Positions 1 to 5,820 of a DNA stretch of 6,776 nt are shown here, in pieces. The position numbers and the translations under genes are program-made. The stretch is from Candidatus Stahliibacteriota bacterium (GTDB lineage: Bacteria > Hydrothermota > Tepidihabitantia > B3-TA06): assembly GCA_030592225.1 (NCBI GenBank), contig JAUVJT010000117.1, forward strand, positions 1-6,776. The letters run 5' to 3'. The notes below the pieces were generated by a model. It had not been told where the DNA came from, searched no databases, and saw only the letters and a program-made list of their open reading frames with translations. Position 1 is the first letter of the stretch. Each line of letters opens with the position of its first letter.

Positions 1-2
1 AG

Positions 3-113
3 ATCGTGGTTTCCCTGCGCAAGAACGCGATAAGGCTTTCCCCGCATTTCTACAATACCGCTAACGAGGCAACCCGCGTCCTGGATGTCATAAGGAGCTT
101 TAACAACTCTTGA
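3..113 (+). CDS. Class V aminotransferase-like protein, C-terminal end (5' truncated by window)
   Basis: Frame 3 is open from the window edge to a TGA at 111-113 and gives the last 36 residues of a protein. The tail contains AIRLSPHFYNT, followed by a hydrophobic/charged helix (RVLDVIRSF). This arginine-containing SPHFYNT segment is typical of the C-terminal small domain of PLP-dependent class V aminotransferases and cysteine desulfurase-like proteins, where the arginine helps bind the substrate carboxylate. The catalytic lysine and PLP site lie upstream of the window, so the exact reaction cannot be read. The gene is separated from buk by about 250 non-coding bases and is probably a different transcription unit. 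The match rests on a short stretch only. Confidence 0.72.
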   Translation: MVVSLRKNAIRLSPHFYNTANEATRVLDVIRSFNNS

Positions 114-149
114 ATTTGCATTTTGCATCTTGACCGAAGGACGACGCTT

Positions 150-186
150 ACGGAGTAAATGAGTGGTGCGAAGCACTACTTCCCGT
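150..186 (+). repeat. Compact hairpin downstream of the aminotransferase
   Basis: An 8-bp stem pairs 162-169 (AGTGGTGC) with 173-180 (GCACTACT) around a 3-base GAA loop, with one G·T pair. The tip is the GCGAAGC mini-hairpin motif, known to be unusually stable. Outer arms ACGG (150-153) and CCGT (183-186) can add four more pairs across an internal loop. No T run follows, so it is not a canonical intrinsic terminator. It may still act as a 3'-end or mRNA-stability structure for the upstream gene. The role is inferred only. Confidence 0.4.
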
Positions 187-206
187 ACCGTGCCCCTACA
201 GTATCC

Positions 207-274
207 ACCACAAAGATCACGAAGAACACAAAGCCGAATGTCTAAGATTCATATCATCTCTGCGCCTCTGTGGT
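207..274. repeat. CACRAAG-type intergenic repeat with inverted ends
   Basis: The left arm carries three CACRAAG units at a 9-base period (209-215, 218-224, 227-233). The right arm, on the opposite strand, carries related CACAGAG / CGCAGAG units (259-272). The outer ends form an inverted repeat, ACCACAAAG (207-215) with CTCTGTGGT (266-274), with one mismatch. A small GAAT/ATTC stem (236-239, 247-250) lies between. From memory, similar purine-biased CAC(A/G)(A/G)AG repeats occur in intergenic DNA of many environmental bacteria with no known function; this was not checked against any database. It does not look coding. Confidence 0.5.
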
Positions 275-314
275 TGTTTTCAGACGACCTTATAGACCTG
301 CATACCTTCTTTGC

Positions 315-342
315 TTGACATTAGGTTCTTAATCCGTATCCT
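315..342 (+). promoter_or_regulatory. Putative sigma-70 promoter for the buk operon
   Basis: A perfect -35 box TTGACA (315-320) is followed 16 bases later by TATCCT (337-342), which matches 4 of 6 bases of the -10 consensus. Transcription would start near 349 and leave only about 13 bases before the buk start, just enough to include the AGGAGG ribosome binding site. The leader would be unusually short, which lowers confidence. It is the best promoter-like match in the 248-base gap upstream of buk. Confidence 0.4.
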
Positions 343-350
343 CAGCATCT

Positions 351-364
351 AGGAGGAAAATGTG
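351..364 (+). promoter_or_regulatory. Ribosome binding site deciding the GTG start of buk
   Basis: AGGAGG at 351-356 precedes ATGTG at 360-364. The ATG at 360 is in another frame and ends after nine codons (TAA 387-389). The GTG at 362, five bases from the Shine-Dalgarno site, opens the butyrate kinase frame and places the conserved N-terminal nucleotide-binding segment at the expected position. GTG is therefore taken as the start. Confidence 0.8.
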
Positions 365-1432
365 CCAGAATTCCGAGTACTTGCCGTAAATCCGGGTTCG
401 ACCTCAACCAAGATAGCCGTATATGAAAAGGGGAAAGAACTTTTTTCGGTTAATCTAACACATCCGGCAGAAGAAATAAGTAAATATCCCAAGATTATTG
501 ACCAGTACGAGTTTCGCCGTGACGTAATACTTGCAACCCTGAAGGAGAGGGAAATCCAAACCTCAAGCCTGTCGGCAGTTGTGGGACGCGGCGGACTTTT
601 GCGTTCCATTCCGGGCGGCACGTACAAAGTTAACGAAAAGATGCTCCAGGATTTACACGCCGGCCTGCAAGGCGAACATGCCTCCAACCTGGGTGGACTT
701 ATCGCCCACTCCATAGCGGAGCCGCTCGGGGTTCCGGCGTTCATCGTTGACCCGGTGGTGGTGGACGAGATGGAAACCCTGGCCCGGTATACGGGCAGGC
801 CTGAAATTAAGCGCCGCAGCATCTTCCACGCCCTGAACCTGAAGGCGGCGGCCCGTAAGGCGGCTGGGGAGTTGGGTAAAAAGTATGATGAGATTAATCT
901 GATAGTCGCCCATCTGGGAAGCGGGATATCCATAGGTGCACATAAGAAAGGAAGGGTAGTGGATGTCAACAACGCCCTTAACGGCGACGGTCCCATAGCG
1001 CCTGAGCGCGCCGGCTCGCTTCCCGCGTGGGGCCTGGTGAGTTTCGTCCTGGACAATGGCCATTCCAAGCAGGACATGAAAAAGCTCCTGGCAGGCAAGG
1101 GCGGGGTGGTTGCCTATCTGGGCACCAGCGATATGAGAGAAGTGGAAAATAAAGTAAAGGCGGGCGATAAAAAAGCGGCCGAGGTTCTGGGTGCGGTGGC
1201 CTATACCTGCTCAAAGGAAATAGGCTCGCTTGCCGCGGTGCTGGAAGGCAAGGTGGACGCCATCGTGCTTACCGGCGGTCTGGCTTATTATAAGACATTC
1301 GTGGAGTGGATAAGGAAACGGGTGGAGTTCATAGCGCCCTTGAAAGTCTATGCCGGAGAGAACGAGATGCAATCCCTGGTCGAAGGCGCGCTGCGCGTTC
1401 TTGCCGGAGAGGAAACCGCACAGGAATACTAA
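362..1432 (+). CDS. buk: Butyrate kinase
   Basis: This 356-residue cytoplasmic enzyme of the acetate/butyrate kinase (ASKHA) family makes ATP from ADP and an acyl phosphate, releasing butyrate or a branched short-chain acid. Visible family motifs are the N-terminal phosphate-binding NPGSTSTK (10-17), GRGG (75-78), DPVVVDEM (130-137), RRSIFHALN (151-159), AHLGSGIS (183-190) and DVNNALNGDGPIAPERAG (201-218). LTGGLAY near residue 304 belongs to the C-terminal nucleotide-binding lobe. The length is normal for Buk and shorter than acetate kinase (about 400). The start is GTG with AGGAGG five bases upstream. It is followed after 24 bases by ptb, its usual partner. Whether butyrate, isobutyrate, isovalerate or another acid is the real product cannot be read from the sequence. 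Confidence 0.95.
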   Translation: MPEFRVLAVNPGSTSTKIAVYEKGKELFSVNLTHPAEEISKYPKIIDQYEFRRDVILATLKEREIQTSSLSAVVGRGGLLRSIPGGTYKVNEKMLQDLHAGLQGEHASNLGGLIAHSIAEPLGVPAFIVDPVVVDEMETLARYTGRPEIKRRSIFHALNLKAAARKAAGELGKKYDEINLIVAHLGSGISIGAHKKGRVVDVNNALNGDGPIAPERAGSLPAWGLVSFVLDNGHSKQDMKKLLAGKGGVVAYLGTSDMREVENKVKAGDKKAAEVLGAVAYTCSKEIGSLAAVLEGKVDAIVLTGGLAYYKTFVEWIRKRVEFIAPLKVYAGENEMQSLVEGALRVLAGEETAQEY

Positions 1433-1456
1433 TGTGAATGAGTTTAAGGAGGCTGG

Positions 1457-2371
1457 ATGCCCATAAAGAAGTTAAGCGAACTGGTTGATAAGGTCAAGAA
1501 ATTACCCAAAATGCGGGTGTCGGTGGCTGCGGGAGAAGATCCCCATACCATCGAGGCGGTGGCCAAGGGAGTGCTGGAAGGCATGATTGAGGCCACCCTT
1601 ACCGGCCACGAAACCCGCATCAAAGAGGTGACCTCGGAGTATAAGATTGATCCTTCAATCTTTGAGATTATCGACACCCCTGACGAGAAAACCGCCGCGG
1701 TCACGGCGGTTGAGCTGGTCAACTCCGGCCAGGCCGACTTCCTAATGAAAGGCCTCATGGGTTCGGCCACCTACATGCGGGCAATCCTGGACAAGGAAAA
1801 GGGACTTCTTCCCAAGGGCAAAACCCTTTCCCACATCACTGTGCTTGAGGTTCCCGCCTATCACAAACTTCTTATCGGCACCGACGTGGCCGTACTCATT
1901 GCACCTGACTTAGCCCAGAAAATCGCCATGATCGCCTACGCCGTGGACATCGCCCATCGGTTGGATGTAGAGCGACCCAAGGTTGCCCTGCTTGCCGCGG
2001 TGGAAAAGGTCAATCCCAAGATGTGCGCCACCATAGATGCCGCAGTGCTCACCCAGATGAACCGCCGCGGCCAGATTAAAGGGTGTGTCGTTGACGGACC
2101 GTTGGCCATGGATCTAGCGGTGAGTGAGGAGTCCAAACGCATCAAGGGGGTGGACAGCGAAGTGGCAGGCGACGCGGACGTGCTTATCTTTCCCGACATC
2201 GAGGCGGGAAACATCTTCTACAAAGCGGTAACTCATCTGGCAAACGCGCACCTGGCGGCCATCGTCACCGGCGCCAAGGTGCCGTGCGTGCTGACCTCCA
2301 GAGGCGACGATGAGGATTCCAAGTTCTACTCCATCGCGCTGGCTGCGCTGATGGCTGGAAAACGAAAGTAA
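1457..2371 (+). CDS. ptb: Phosphate butyryltransferase (acyl-CoA:phosphate acyltransferase)
   Basis: This 304-residue cytoplasmic enzyme of the phosphate acetyl/butyryltransferase family converts an acyl-CoA plus phosphate to an acyl phosphate plus CoA, supplying Buk. Family signatures are AAGEDPHTIEAV (24-35), the ADFLMKGLMGSATYMRA segment (93-109), DVLIFPDIEAGNIFYK (241-256) and the C-terminal VLTSRGDDEDSKFYSIALA (278-296). It has the single-domain length of Ptb and lacks the extra N-terminal domain of long Pta proteins. AGGAGG at 1447-1452 sits four bases before the ATG. The buk-ptb order is the reverse of the ptb-buk order common in Clostridium, but still adjacent and probably co-transcribed. 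Acyl-chain preference is unknown; the context fits C4-C5 substrates. Confidence 0.93.
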   Translation: MPIKKLSELVDKVKKLPKMRVSVAAGEDPHTIEAVAKGVLEGMIEATLTGHETRIKEVTSEYKIDPSIFEIIDTPDEKTAAVTAVELVNSGQADFLMKGLMGSATYMRAILDKEKGLLPKGKTLSHITVLEVPAYHKLLIGTDVAVLIAPDLAQKIAMIAYAVDIAHRLDVERPKVALLAAVEKVNPKMCATIDAAVLTQMNRRGQIKGCVVDGPLAMDLAVSEESKRIKGVDSEVAGDADVLIFPDIEAGNIFYKAVTHLANAHLAAIVTGAKVPCVLTSRGDDEDSKFYSIALAALMAGKRK

Positions 2372-2391
2372 CCTAAAAGGAGTAGTCTTTT

Positions 2392-3378
2392 ATGAAGTTC
2401 TTCAGAAAATTCAAGATACTGGGAACAGGTTCTTACCTGCCTGAAAAGGTGCTGACCAACGCGGACCTGGAAAAGATTGTTGACACCACTGACGAGTGGA
2501 TTCGCACCCGGACAGGTATTGAGAAGCGTCACGTCGCCGCCGAGAACGAGGCGACTTCGGACATGGTGATAGAGGCGGCAAAGGTGGCATTGAAAAACGC
2601 AGGCATCGCCGCGTCAGCCCTGGGCGCCATCATAGTGGGAACCATCACACCCGATACCATGTTCCCCTCCACCGCCTGCTGGGTGCAGAAAGGTCTCGAC
2701 GTTCCAGGCATCCCGGCGTTCGACGTATCCGCAGCCTGCTCAGGCTTCCTCTACGGATTGGAGATCGCCTCCTCCATGCTTCCTGCGATCGGTAAGCCGA
2801 TTCTCGTGGCCGGTTCTGACCTGATGACCAAGGTAACCAACTGGGAAGATAGAGGCACCTGCATACTTTTGGGTGACGGCGCAGGCGCCGTCATCATAGC
2901 TCCTACGGAGGAGGATTGCGGGTATCTCTCCTCCCTGCTGGGAGCCGACGGCTCGTTAGGAGAGCTTCTCATACAGCCGGCCGGTGGCTCGCGCATCCCC
3001 CCTTCCCACGAAGTGCTGGATAAGAAATTGCACTTATTGCAAATGAAAGGCAACGAGGTTTTTAAATACGCGGTCAGGAAAATGGGTGACGCCGCGGTCA
3101 AAGCGATTGAACTTGCAGGCATAGACCCGGATGAAATAGACCTGTTCATTCCTCATCAGGCCAACATAAGGATAATCGAGTCAACCTGCAGGCGGGCCAA
3201 GGTGCCTATGGAAAAGACCCACGTAACCATCGGCTGGCACGGGAACATGTCGGCAGGAACCATACCCATCGCGTTCCACGACGCCGTAACCAGCGGTCTT
3301 ATCAAGCGAGGCAGCCTGGTGCTGTTCGCCGCGTTCGGCGCCGGCTTCACCTGGGGCGCGTCGGTACTGAAGTTCTAG
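2392..3378 (+). CDS. fabH: 3-oxoacyl-[acyl-carrier-protein] synthase III (FabH)
   Basis: This 328-residue thiolase-fold condensing enzyme joins an acyl-CoA primer to malonyl-ACP and starts fatty acid synthesis. The Cys-His-Asn triad is complete: Cys116 in DVSAACSGF, His255 in IPHQANIRI and Asn285 in GWHGNMSAGT. Also visible are the N-terminal ILGTGSYLPE (9-18), the TDEWIRTRTGI segment (33-43) and a glycine-rich C-terminal end (FAAFGAGFTWGA). The length is standard. AAGGAG at 2377-2382 precedes the ATG by nine bases, and ptb ends 20 bases upstream. Its place beside ptb, buk and an oxoacid:ferredoxin oxidoreductase suggests that it may take isobutyryl-, isovaleryl- or butyryl-CoA made by the same pathway, giving branched or even-chain primers. 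That link is inference. A housekeeping fabH with acetyl-CoA preference is also possible. Confidence 0.93.
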   Translation: MKFFRKFKILGTGSYLPEKVLTNADLEKIVDTTDEWIRTRTGIEKRHVAAENEATSDMVIEAAKVALKNAGIAASALGAIIVGTITPDTMFPSTACWVQKGLDVPGIPAFDVSAACSGFLYGLEIASSMLPAIGKPILVAGSDLMTKVTNWEDRGTCILLGDGAGAVIIAPTEEDCGYLSSLLGADGSLGELLIQPAGGSRIPPSHEVLDKKLHLLQMKGNEVFKYAVRKMGDAAVKAIELAGIDPDEIDLFIPHQANIRIIESTCRRAKVPMEKTHVTIGWHGNMSAGTIPIAFHDAVTSGLIKRGSLVLFAAFGAGFTWGASVLKF

Positions 3379-3388
3379 AAAGGATTTA

Positions 3389-4534
3389 ATGGAGTATTCA
3401 TCGGTTGACCAGCTTCAAAAATTACTGACCGAAGAGGTATTCCATTATGCTAAGGATGCGAAGAAGGCAGCTGGACGTGCCCTGGGCACATTTGTTGAAA
3501 TAATCACATTCTACTACTTGAAGTCCTGGGGCCTTGAACGTTACATTGCCATTGAACGACCTTTACCCGAATACGCTAATGCTGACCTTACCCATAATGT
3601 CGAATACAGTCTTCACCCTGCTGCTAGTAAGAAGCTAATTGCATTTACGGATTACGACCTTCCTTTAACTGCCAAAAAGATAACTAACCATAAAAAACTG
3701 ATGGCGCTAAACATCTCTAAAGACTCTATCAAAAAGTCAAAGGCACTGCTGTCAAAAGATCTAATCCTCCGAAACGCGTGTACGATTTGTGACCTCAACG
3801 ATCATTTTTTGAATACCTATCTTGTAGATTACTCGAAATGCATAGCGCGTTGCGCAATTTTCACCCTACACCGAAAACCTTTTGCCATCTTTGAATGCAA
3901 GCGAGTGGACGTTGAAGAAGGAGTAAAAAAAGGGCCGCAGACTATTGAGAAAGCGAAACAAGGTGCGTATGTTGCCAGAGCCGTTTCGTCTTTGCAGAAA
4001 ATGCGTTATGCCGACGGCAGACTAGGCGGTTTGATTGAAAAGAAAGACGGAACGTTTTGCCTTCAAGAATACCACTCCTTGCTCGCTAAGGTAATTGCAT
4101 CCAACGATTCAGAGCTTCTAGCCGATTTCATTCTAACGATTGGGGTACTCAGCAATCACGGCAACTGGTTTACTTCCGAAAACCATAACAAAGAACTGAA
4201 AGTCCTGGCTCAGTCTTATGATTGGCTCTTATTCCTTACCGATGATGGGATTGCTCAATTCATTGATGATCTTCTACTGCATCCAAAGAAGAAGTTTTCT
4301 CCAGTACGCAACGCTTTCTTTGCAAGCTATACCGGAGAGAAAGGGGTCAATAGATTTACAAAAGTCAAGGTTGCTTTGTCTGCTGACGCTGCATTGCAGT
4401 CGTATTTCAAAATGCAATCGCAGACCATTGAGGGGTGGTTCAACGTTATTGCACCGGCTCAAAAAAATCTTGCCAGGCTCAGAAGTGAACTGAAAACCCT
4501 CAAAAATAAGAACTGGCAGGAGATTCATTCGTGA
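3389..4534 (+). CDS. Putative type II restriction endonuclease (PD-(D/E)xK type)
   Basis: This 381-residue soluble protein has no signal peptide or membrane segment. The core resembles a PD-(D/E)xK nuclease. A helix with Glu37 (FVEIITFYYL) and an acidic Asp147 (LVDYSK) precede a strand with the E-x-K signature FECK (Glu169, Lys171), followed by KGPQTIEKAKQGAYVA (181-196), whose Gln/Lys-rich helix resembles those following the ExK strand in type II enzymes. Cysteines 131, 134, 151, 155 and 170 cluster just before and within the core. AAAGGA lies four bases before the ATG, and fabH ends 10 bases upstream. The last four bases overlap the start of an adenine methyltransferase gene, which strongly supports a restriction role. 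Recognition sequence is unknown. Base composition is much more AT-rich than the flanking genes. Nuclease function is inferred from the motif and partner. Confidence 0.75.
   Translation: MEYSSVDQLQKLLTEEVFHYAKDAKKAAGRALGTFVEIITFYYLKSWGLERYIAIERPLPEYANADLTHNVEYSLHPAASKKLIAFTDYDLPLTAKKITNHKKLMALNISKDSIKKSKALLSKDLILRNACTICDLNDHFLNTYLVDYSKCIARCAIFTLHRKPFAIFECKRVDVEEGVKKGPQTIEKAKQGAYVARAVSSLQKMRYADGRLGGLIEKKDGTFCLQEYHSLLAKVIASNDSELLADFILTIGVLSNHGNWFTSENHNKELKVLAQSYDWLLFLTDDGIAQFIDDLLLHPKKKFSPVRNAFFASYTGEKGVNRFTKVKVALSADAALQSYFKMQSQTIEGWFNVIAPAQKNLARLRSELKTLKNKNWQEIHS
4518..4534 (+). promoter_or_regulatory. Ribosome binding site and GTGA stop/start overlap coupling endonuclease and methyltransferase
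   Basis: AGGAG at 4518-4522 sits eight bases before GTG at 4531. The sequence GTGA (4531-4534) contains both the methyltransferase start and the endonuclease stop (TGA 4532-4534). No in-frame ATG occurs near the N-terminus of the methyltransferase, so the GTG is the only start that keeps its conserved WGTPQ segment. The arrangement predicts translational coupling. Confidence 0.75.
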
Positions 4535-5115
4535 CGGCAGGCCGGAAAATCAACTCATTTAGTCAAGACTGGGGAACACCACAGCAATATGTAGACGCCG
4601 TCAAACAGGTATTCGGAGGGGAAATTGACCTGGACCCATGCTCCAATGAATCCTCAATCGTCGGCGCAAAAACCGAATATCAACTTCCTGCCCATGATGG
4701 TCTTTATGAATCATGGGATTTCAAGCGCATATACGTCAACCCTCCTTATGGCGCTGACAGGAAAAGAAACTCAACGATAAAAGATTGGATCCGCAAGTGT
4801 GCAGAAACGCACAGGAAGTTCAAATCGGAAGTGCTTGCTTTAATTCCAGTAGCAACTAATACTTCGCATTGGAAGAACTTTATCTGGGGGCGAGCAACAG
4901 CGATATGTCTTCTCTACGACACCAGGCTTCGGTTCCTGGTCAACGGTATGAACGGAGGCAAAGGCGCTCCTATGGCTTGCGCTATGGTTTACTGGGGAAT
5001 GAACTATAACACCTTTTTTAAGGTGTTTATTCAATTCGGAGCGGTTGTTGATATTCGTTCGCTTATTCAAAAACGAATTGGACACAAACATAACAAGATG
5101 ATGCTGCCTATATGA
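4531..5115 (+). CDS. DNA N6-adenine methyltransferase, phage (Dam-like) type
   Basis: This 194-residue protein resembles the phage N-6-adenine-methyltransferase family. It carries the N-terminal DWGTPQQYVDAV (13-24), an IDLDPCSN segment (32-39) in place of the usual FxGxG AdoMet loop, and the catalytic NPPY motif (70-73). ALIPVATNTSHWK (103-115), the TRLRFL strand (131-136) and GKGAPM (143-148) follow. NPPY places it with amino-methyltransferases acting on adenine N6. The family is normally 150-200 residues, so it appears complete. It follows the putative endonuclease with a 4-base overlap and would protect host sites from it. Many family members are solitary phage enzymes, so a phage origin of the gene is possible. 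The composition is AT-rich like its partner. Target sequence cannot be read. Confidence 0.88.
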   Translation: MTAGRKINSFSQDWGTPQQYVDAVKQVFGGEIDLDPCSNESSIVGAKTEYQLPAHDGLYESWDFKRIYVNPPYGADRKRNSTIKDWIRKCAETHRKFKSEVLALIPVATNTSHWKNFIWGRATAICLLYDTRLRFLVNGMNGGKGAPMACAMVYWGMNYNTFFKVFIQFGAVVDIRSLIQKRIGHKHNKMMLPI

Positions 5116-5201
5116 AGGTTAGACCTGACGAGATTAGTGGGGGTAAGAATAAGATTTTGACGAATGATGATTCCTCAAAGATGTCATTCAGATTTTTTTA
5201 A
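5112..5201 (+). CDS. Possible 29-residue small ORF after the methyltransferase
   Basis: An ATG at 5112 overlaps the methyltransferase stop in ATGA (5112-5115) and opens 29 codons to a TAA at 5199-5201. The peptide begins MKVRPDEIS, is lysine/aspartate-rich and ends in SFRFF. No good Shine-Dalgarno site lies upstream, so translation would depend on coupling. The last codons run through the T-rich end of a terminator-like hairpin, which argues against a conserved protein. It may be a chance ORF or the 5' remnant of a longer gene lost downstream of the cassette. Confidence 0.2.
   Translation: MKVRPDEISGGKNKILTNDDSSKMSFRFF
5162..5199 (+). terminator. Weak intrinsic terminator candidate after the restriction-modification genes
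   Basis: GAATGA (5162-5167) can pair with TCATTC (5184-5189) across a 16-base loop, and seven T residues follow at 5193-5199. The stem is short and AT-rich, so termination would be partial at best. Its place between the methyltransferase and the oxidoreductase genes suits an end point of a transcript arriving from upstream. This is inferred from pattern only. Confidence 0.35.
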
Positions 5202-5205
5202 CTTC

Positions 5206-5235
5206 GGCTTGAGCGGACGAAAGTTCTCTCAAACC
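5206..5235. repeat. Imperfect inverted repeat upstream of the oxidoreductase gamma gene
   Basis: GGCTTGAG (5206-5213) and CTCAAACC (5228-5235) are complementary at 7 of 8 positions with a 14-base loop. The element lies 11 bases before the AGGAGG (5247-5252) of the gamma subunit gene. It could be an operator or a leader hairpin. No convincing -35/-10 pair was found nearby, so its role is open. Confidence 0.28.
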
Positions 5236-5256
5236 AGTAACAACTTAGGAGGCTAG

Positions 5257-5820
5257 ATGCTTGAAATCCGCTTCCACGGTCGAGGCGGCCAGGGAACAGT
5301 GGTCGCCTCCAAGGTGCTTGCCTTTGCCGTAGCCAGGGAAGGACGCTTCGTTCAAACCTTCCCCGAATACGGCGTGGAGCGCCGGGGCGCACCGGTGGTC
5401 GCCTTCACCCGGATTGACGACCAACCTATCTACATACGCTCAAAGATATATACACCCGACCACCTCCTGGTGCTTGACCCGACCCTGATTGCCGCCGTAG
5501 ACATTACCGAGGGTCTCAAACCCGGCGGCTGGATCATAATCAACAGCGATAAACCGGCCAAAGACTTCCCACAGTTCAAAGGCTTCAAGGTGGCCACTGT
5601 GGACGCATCATCCATCGCAGTCAAGTATAGAATCGGCTCAAAGGCCGCACCCATCGTCAACAGTTCCATACTGGGCGCTTTTGCAAAAATCACCGGCTTC
5701 GTGGGAATCGAGGCGGTGCGCGATGCAGTGCACGAGCTATCACCGGTAAAAAAGGACGAGAACGTCCAGGCATCCCAGGAAGCCTTTGACACAGCCATTT
5801 CAGAACAGGAGCAGTCATGA
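5257..5820 (+). CDS. 2-oxoacid:ferredoxin oxidoreductase, gamma subunit (pyruvate or branched-chain type)
   Basis: This 187-residue subunit belongs to the POR/VOR/KOR gamma family and helps form the CoA and subunit interface of the complex that oxidatively decarboxylates a 2-oxoacid to an acyl-CoA with ferredoxin as acceptor. It shows the N-terminal GRGGQG (8-13) and the strongly conserved FPEYGVERRGAP (35-46), then SKIYTPDHLLVLDPTL (62-77). The length is normal for a separate gamma chain. AGGAGG at 5247-5252 is four bases before the ATG. The stop overlaps the delta subunit start in ATGA (5817-5820). The gamma-delta-alpha order matches four-subunit enzymes of anaerobes and archaea, and a beta subunit gene is expected beyond the window. 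Pyruvate and branched-chain 2-oxoacids cannot be told apart by sequence; ptb, buk and fabH nearby favour the latter weakly. Confidence 0.92.
   Translation: MLEIRFHGRGGQGTVVASKVLAFAVAREGRFVQTFPEYGVERRGAPVVAFTRIDDQPIYIRSKIYTPDHLLVLDPTLIAAVDITEGLKPGGWIIINSDKPAKDFPQFKGFKVATVDASSIAVKYRIGSKAAPIVNSSILGAFAKITGFVGIEAVRDAVHELSPVKKDENVQASQEAFDTAISEQEQS

Noticed and set aside
349..1098. Long reverse-strand open frame opposite buk
   Set aside because: It is antisense to a clearly conserved butyrate kinase, has a low-complexity serine/arginine/proline-rich translation and matches no family I recognise.
362..1432. Acetate kinase as the identity of the first full gene
   Set aside because: The length (356) and the DVNNALNGDGPIAPERAG and RRSIFHALN motifs fit butyrate kinase, and ptb follows directly.
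5112..5138. Resemblance of MKVRPDEIS to the N-terminus of ATP synthase alpha subunits
   Set aside because: Similarity ends after about nine residues, and nothing else of an ATP synthase gene follows, so it is treated as coincidence.
3370..5227. 7-base direct repeat AAGTTCT at 3370-3376 and 5221-5227 flanking the restriction-modification cassette, as a target-site duplication
   Set aside because: The same 7-mer also occurs near 2320, 2394 and 5966, because it encodes common Lys-Phe type codons, so its presence at both flanks is easily chance.
5150..5245. Sigma-70 promoter for the oxidoreductase genes (TTGACG at 5157 or TTGAGC at 5209)
   Set aside because: Neither has a reasonable -10 box at 15-19 bases spacing.
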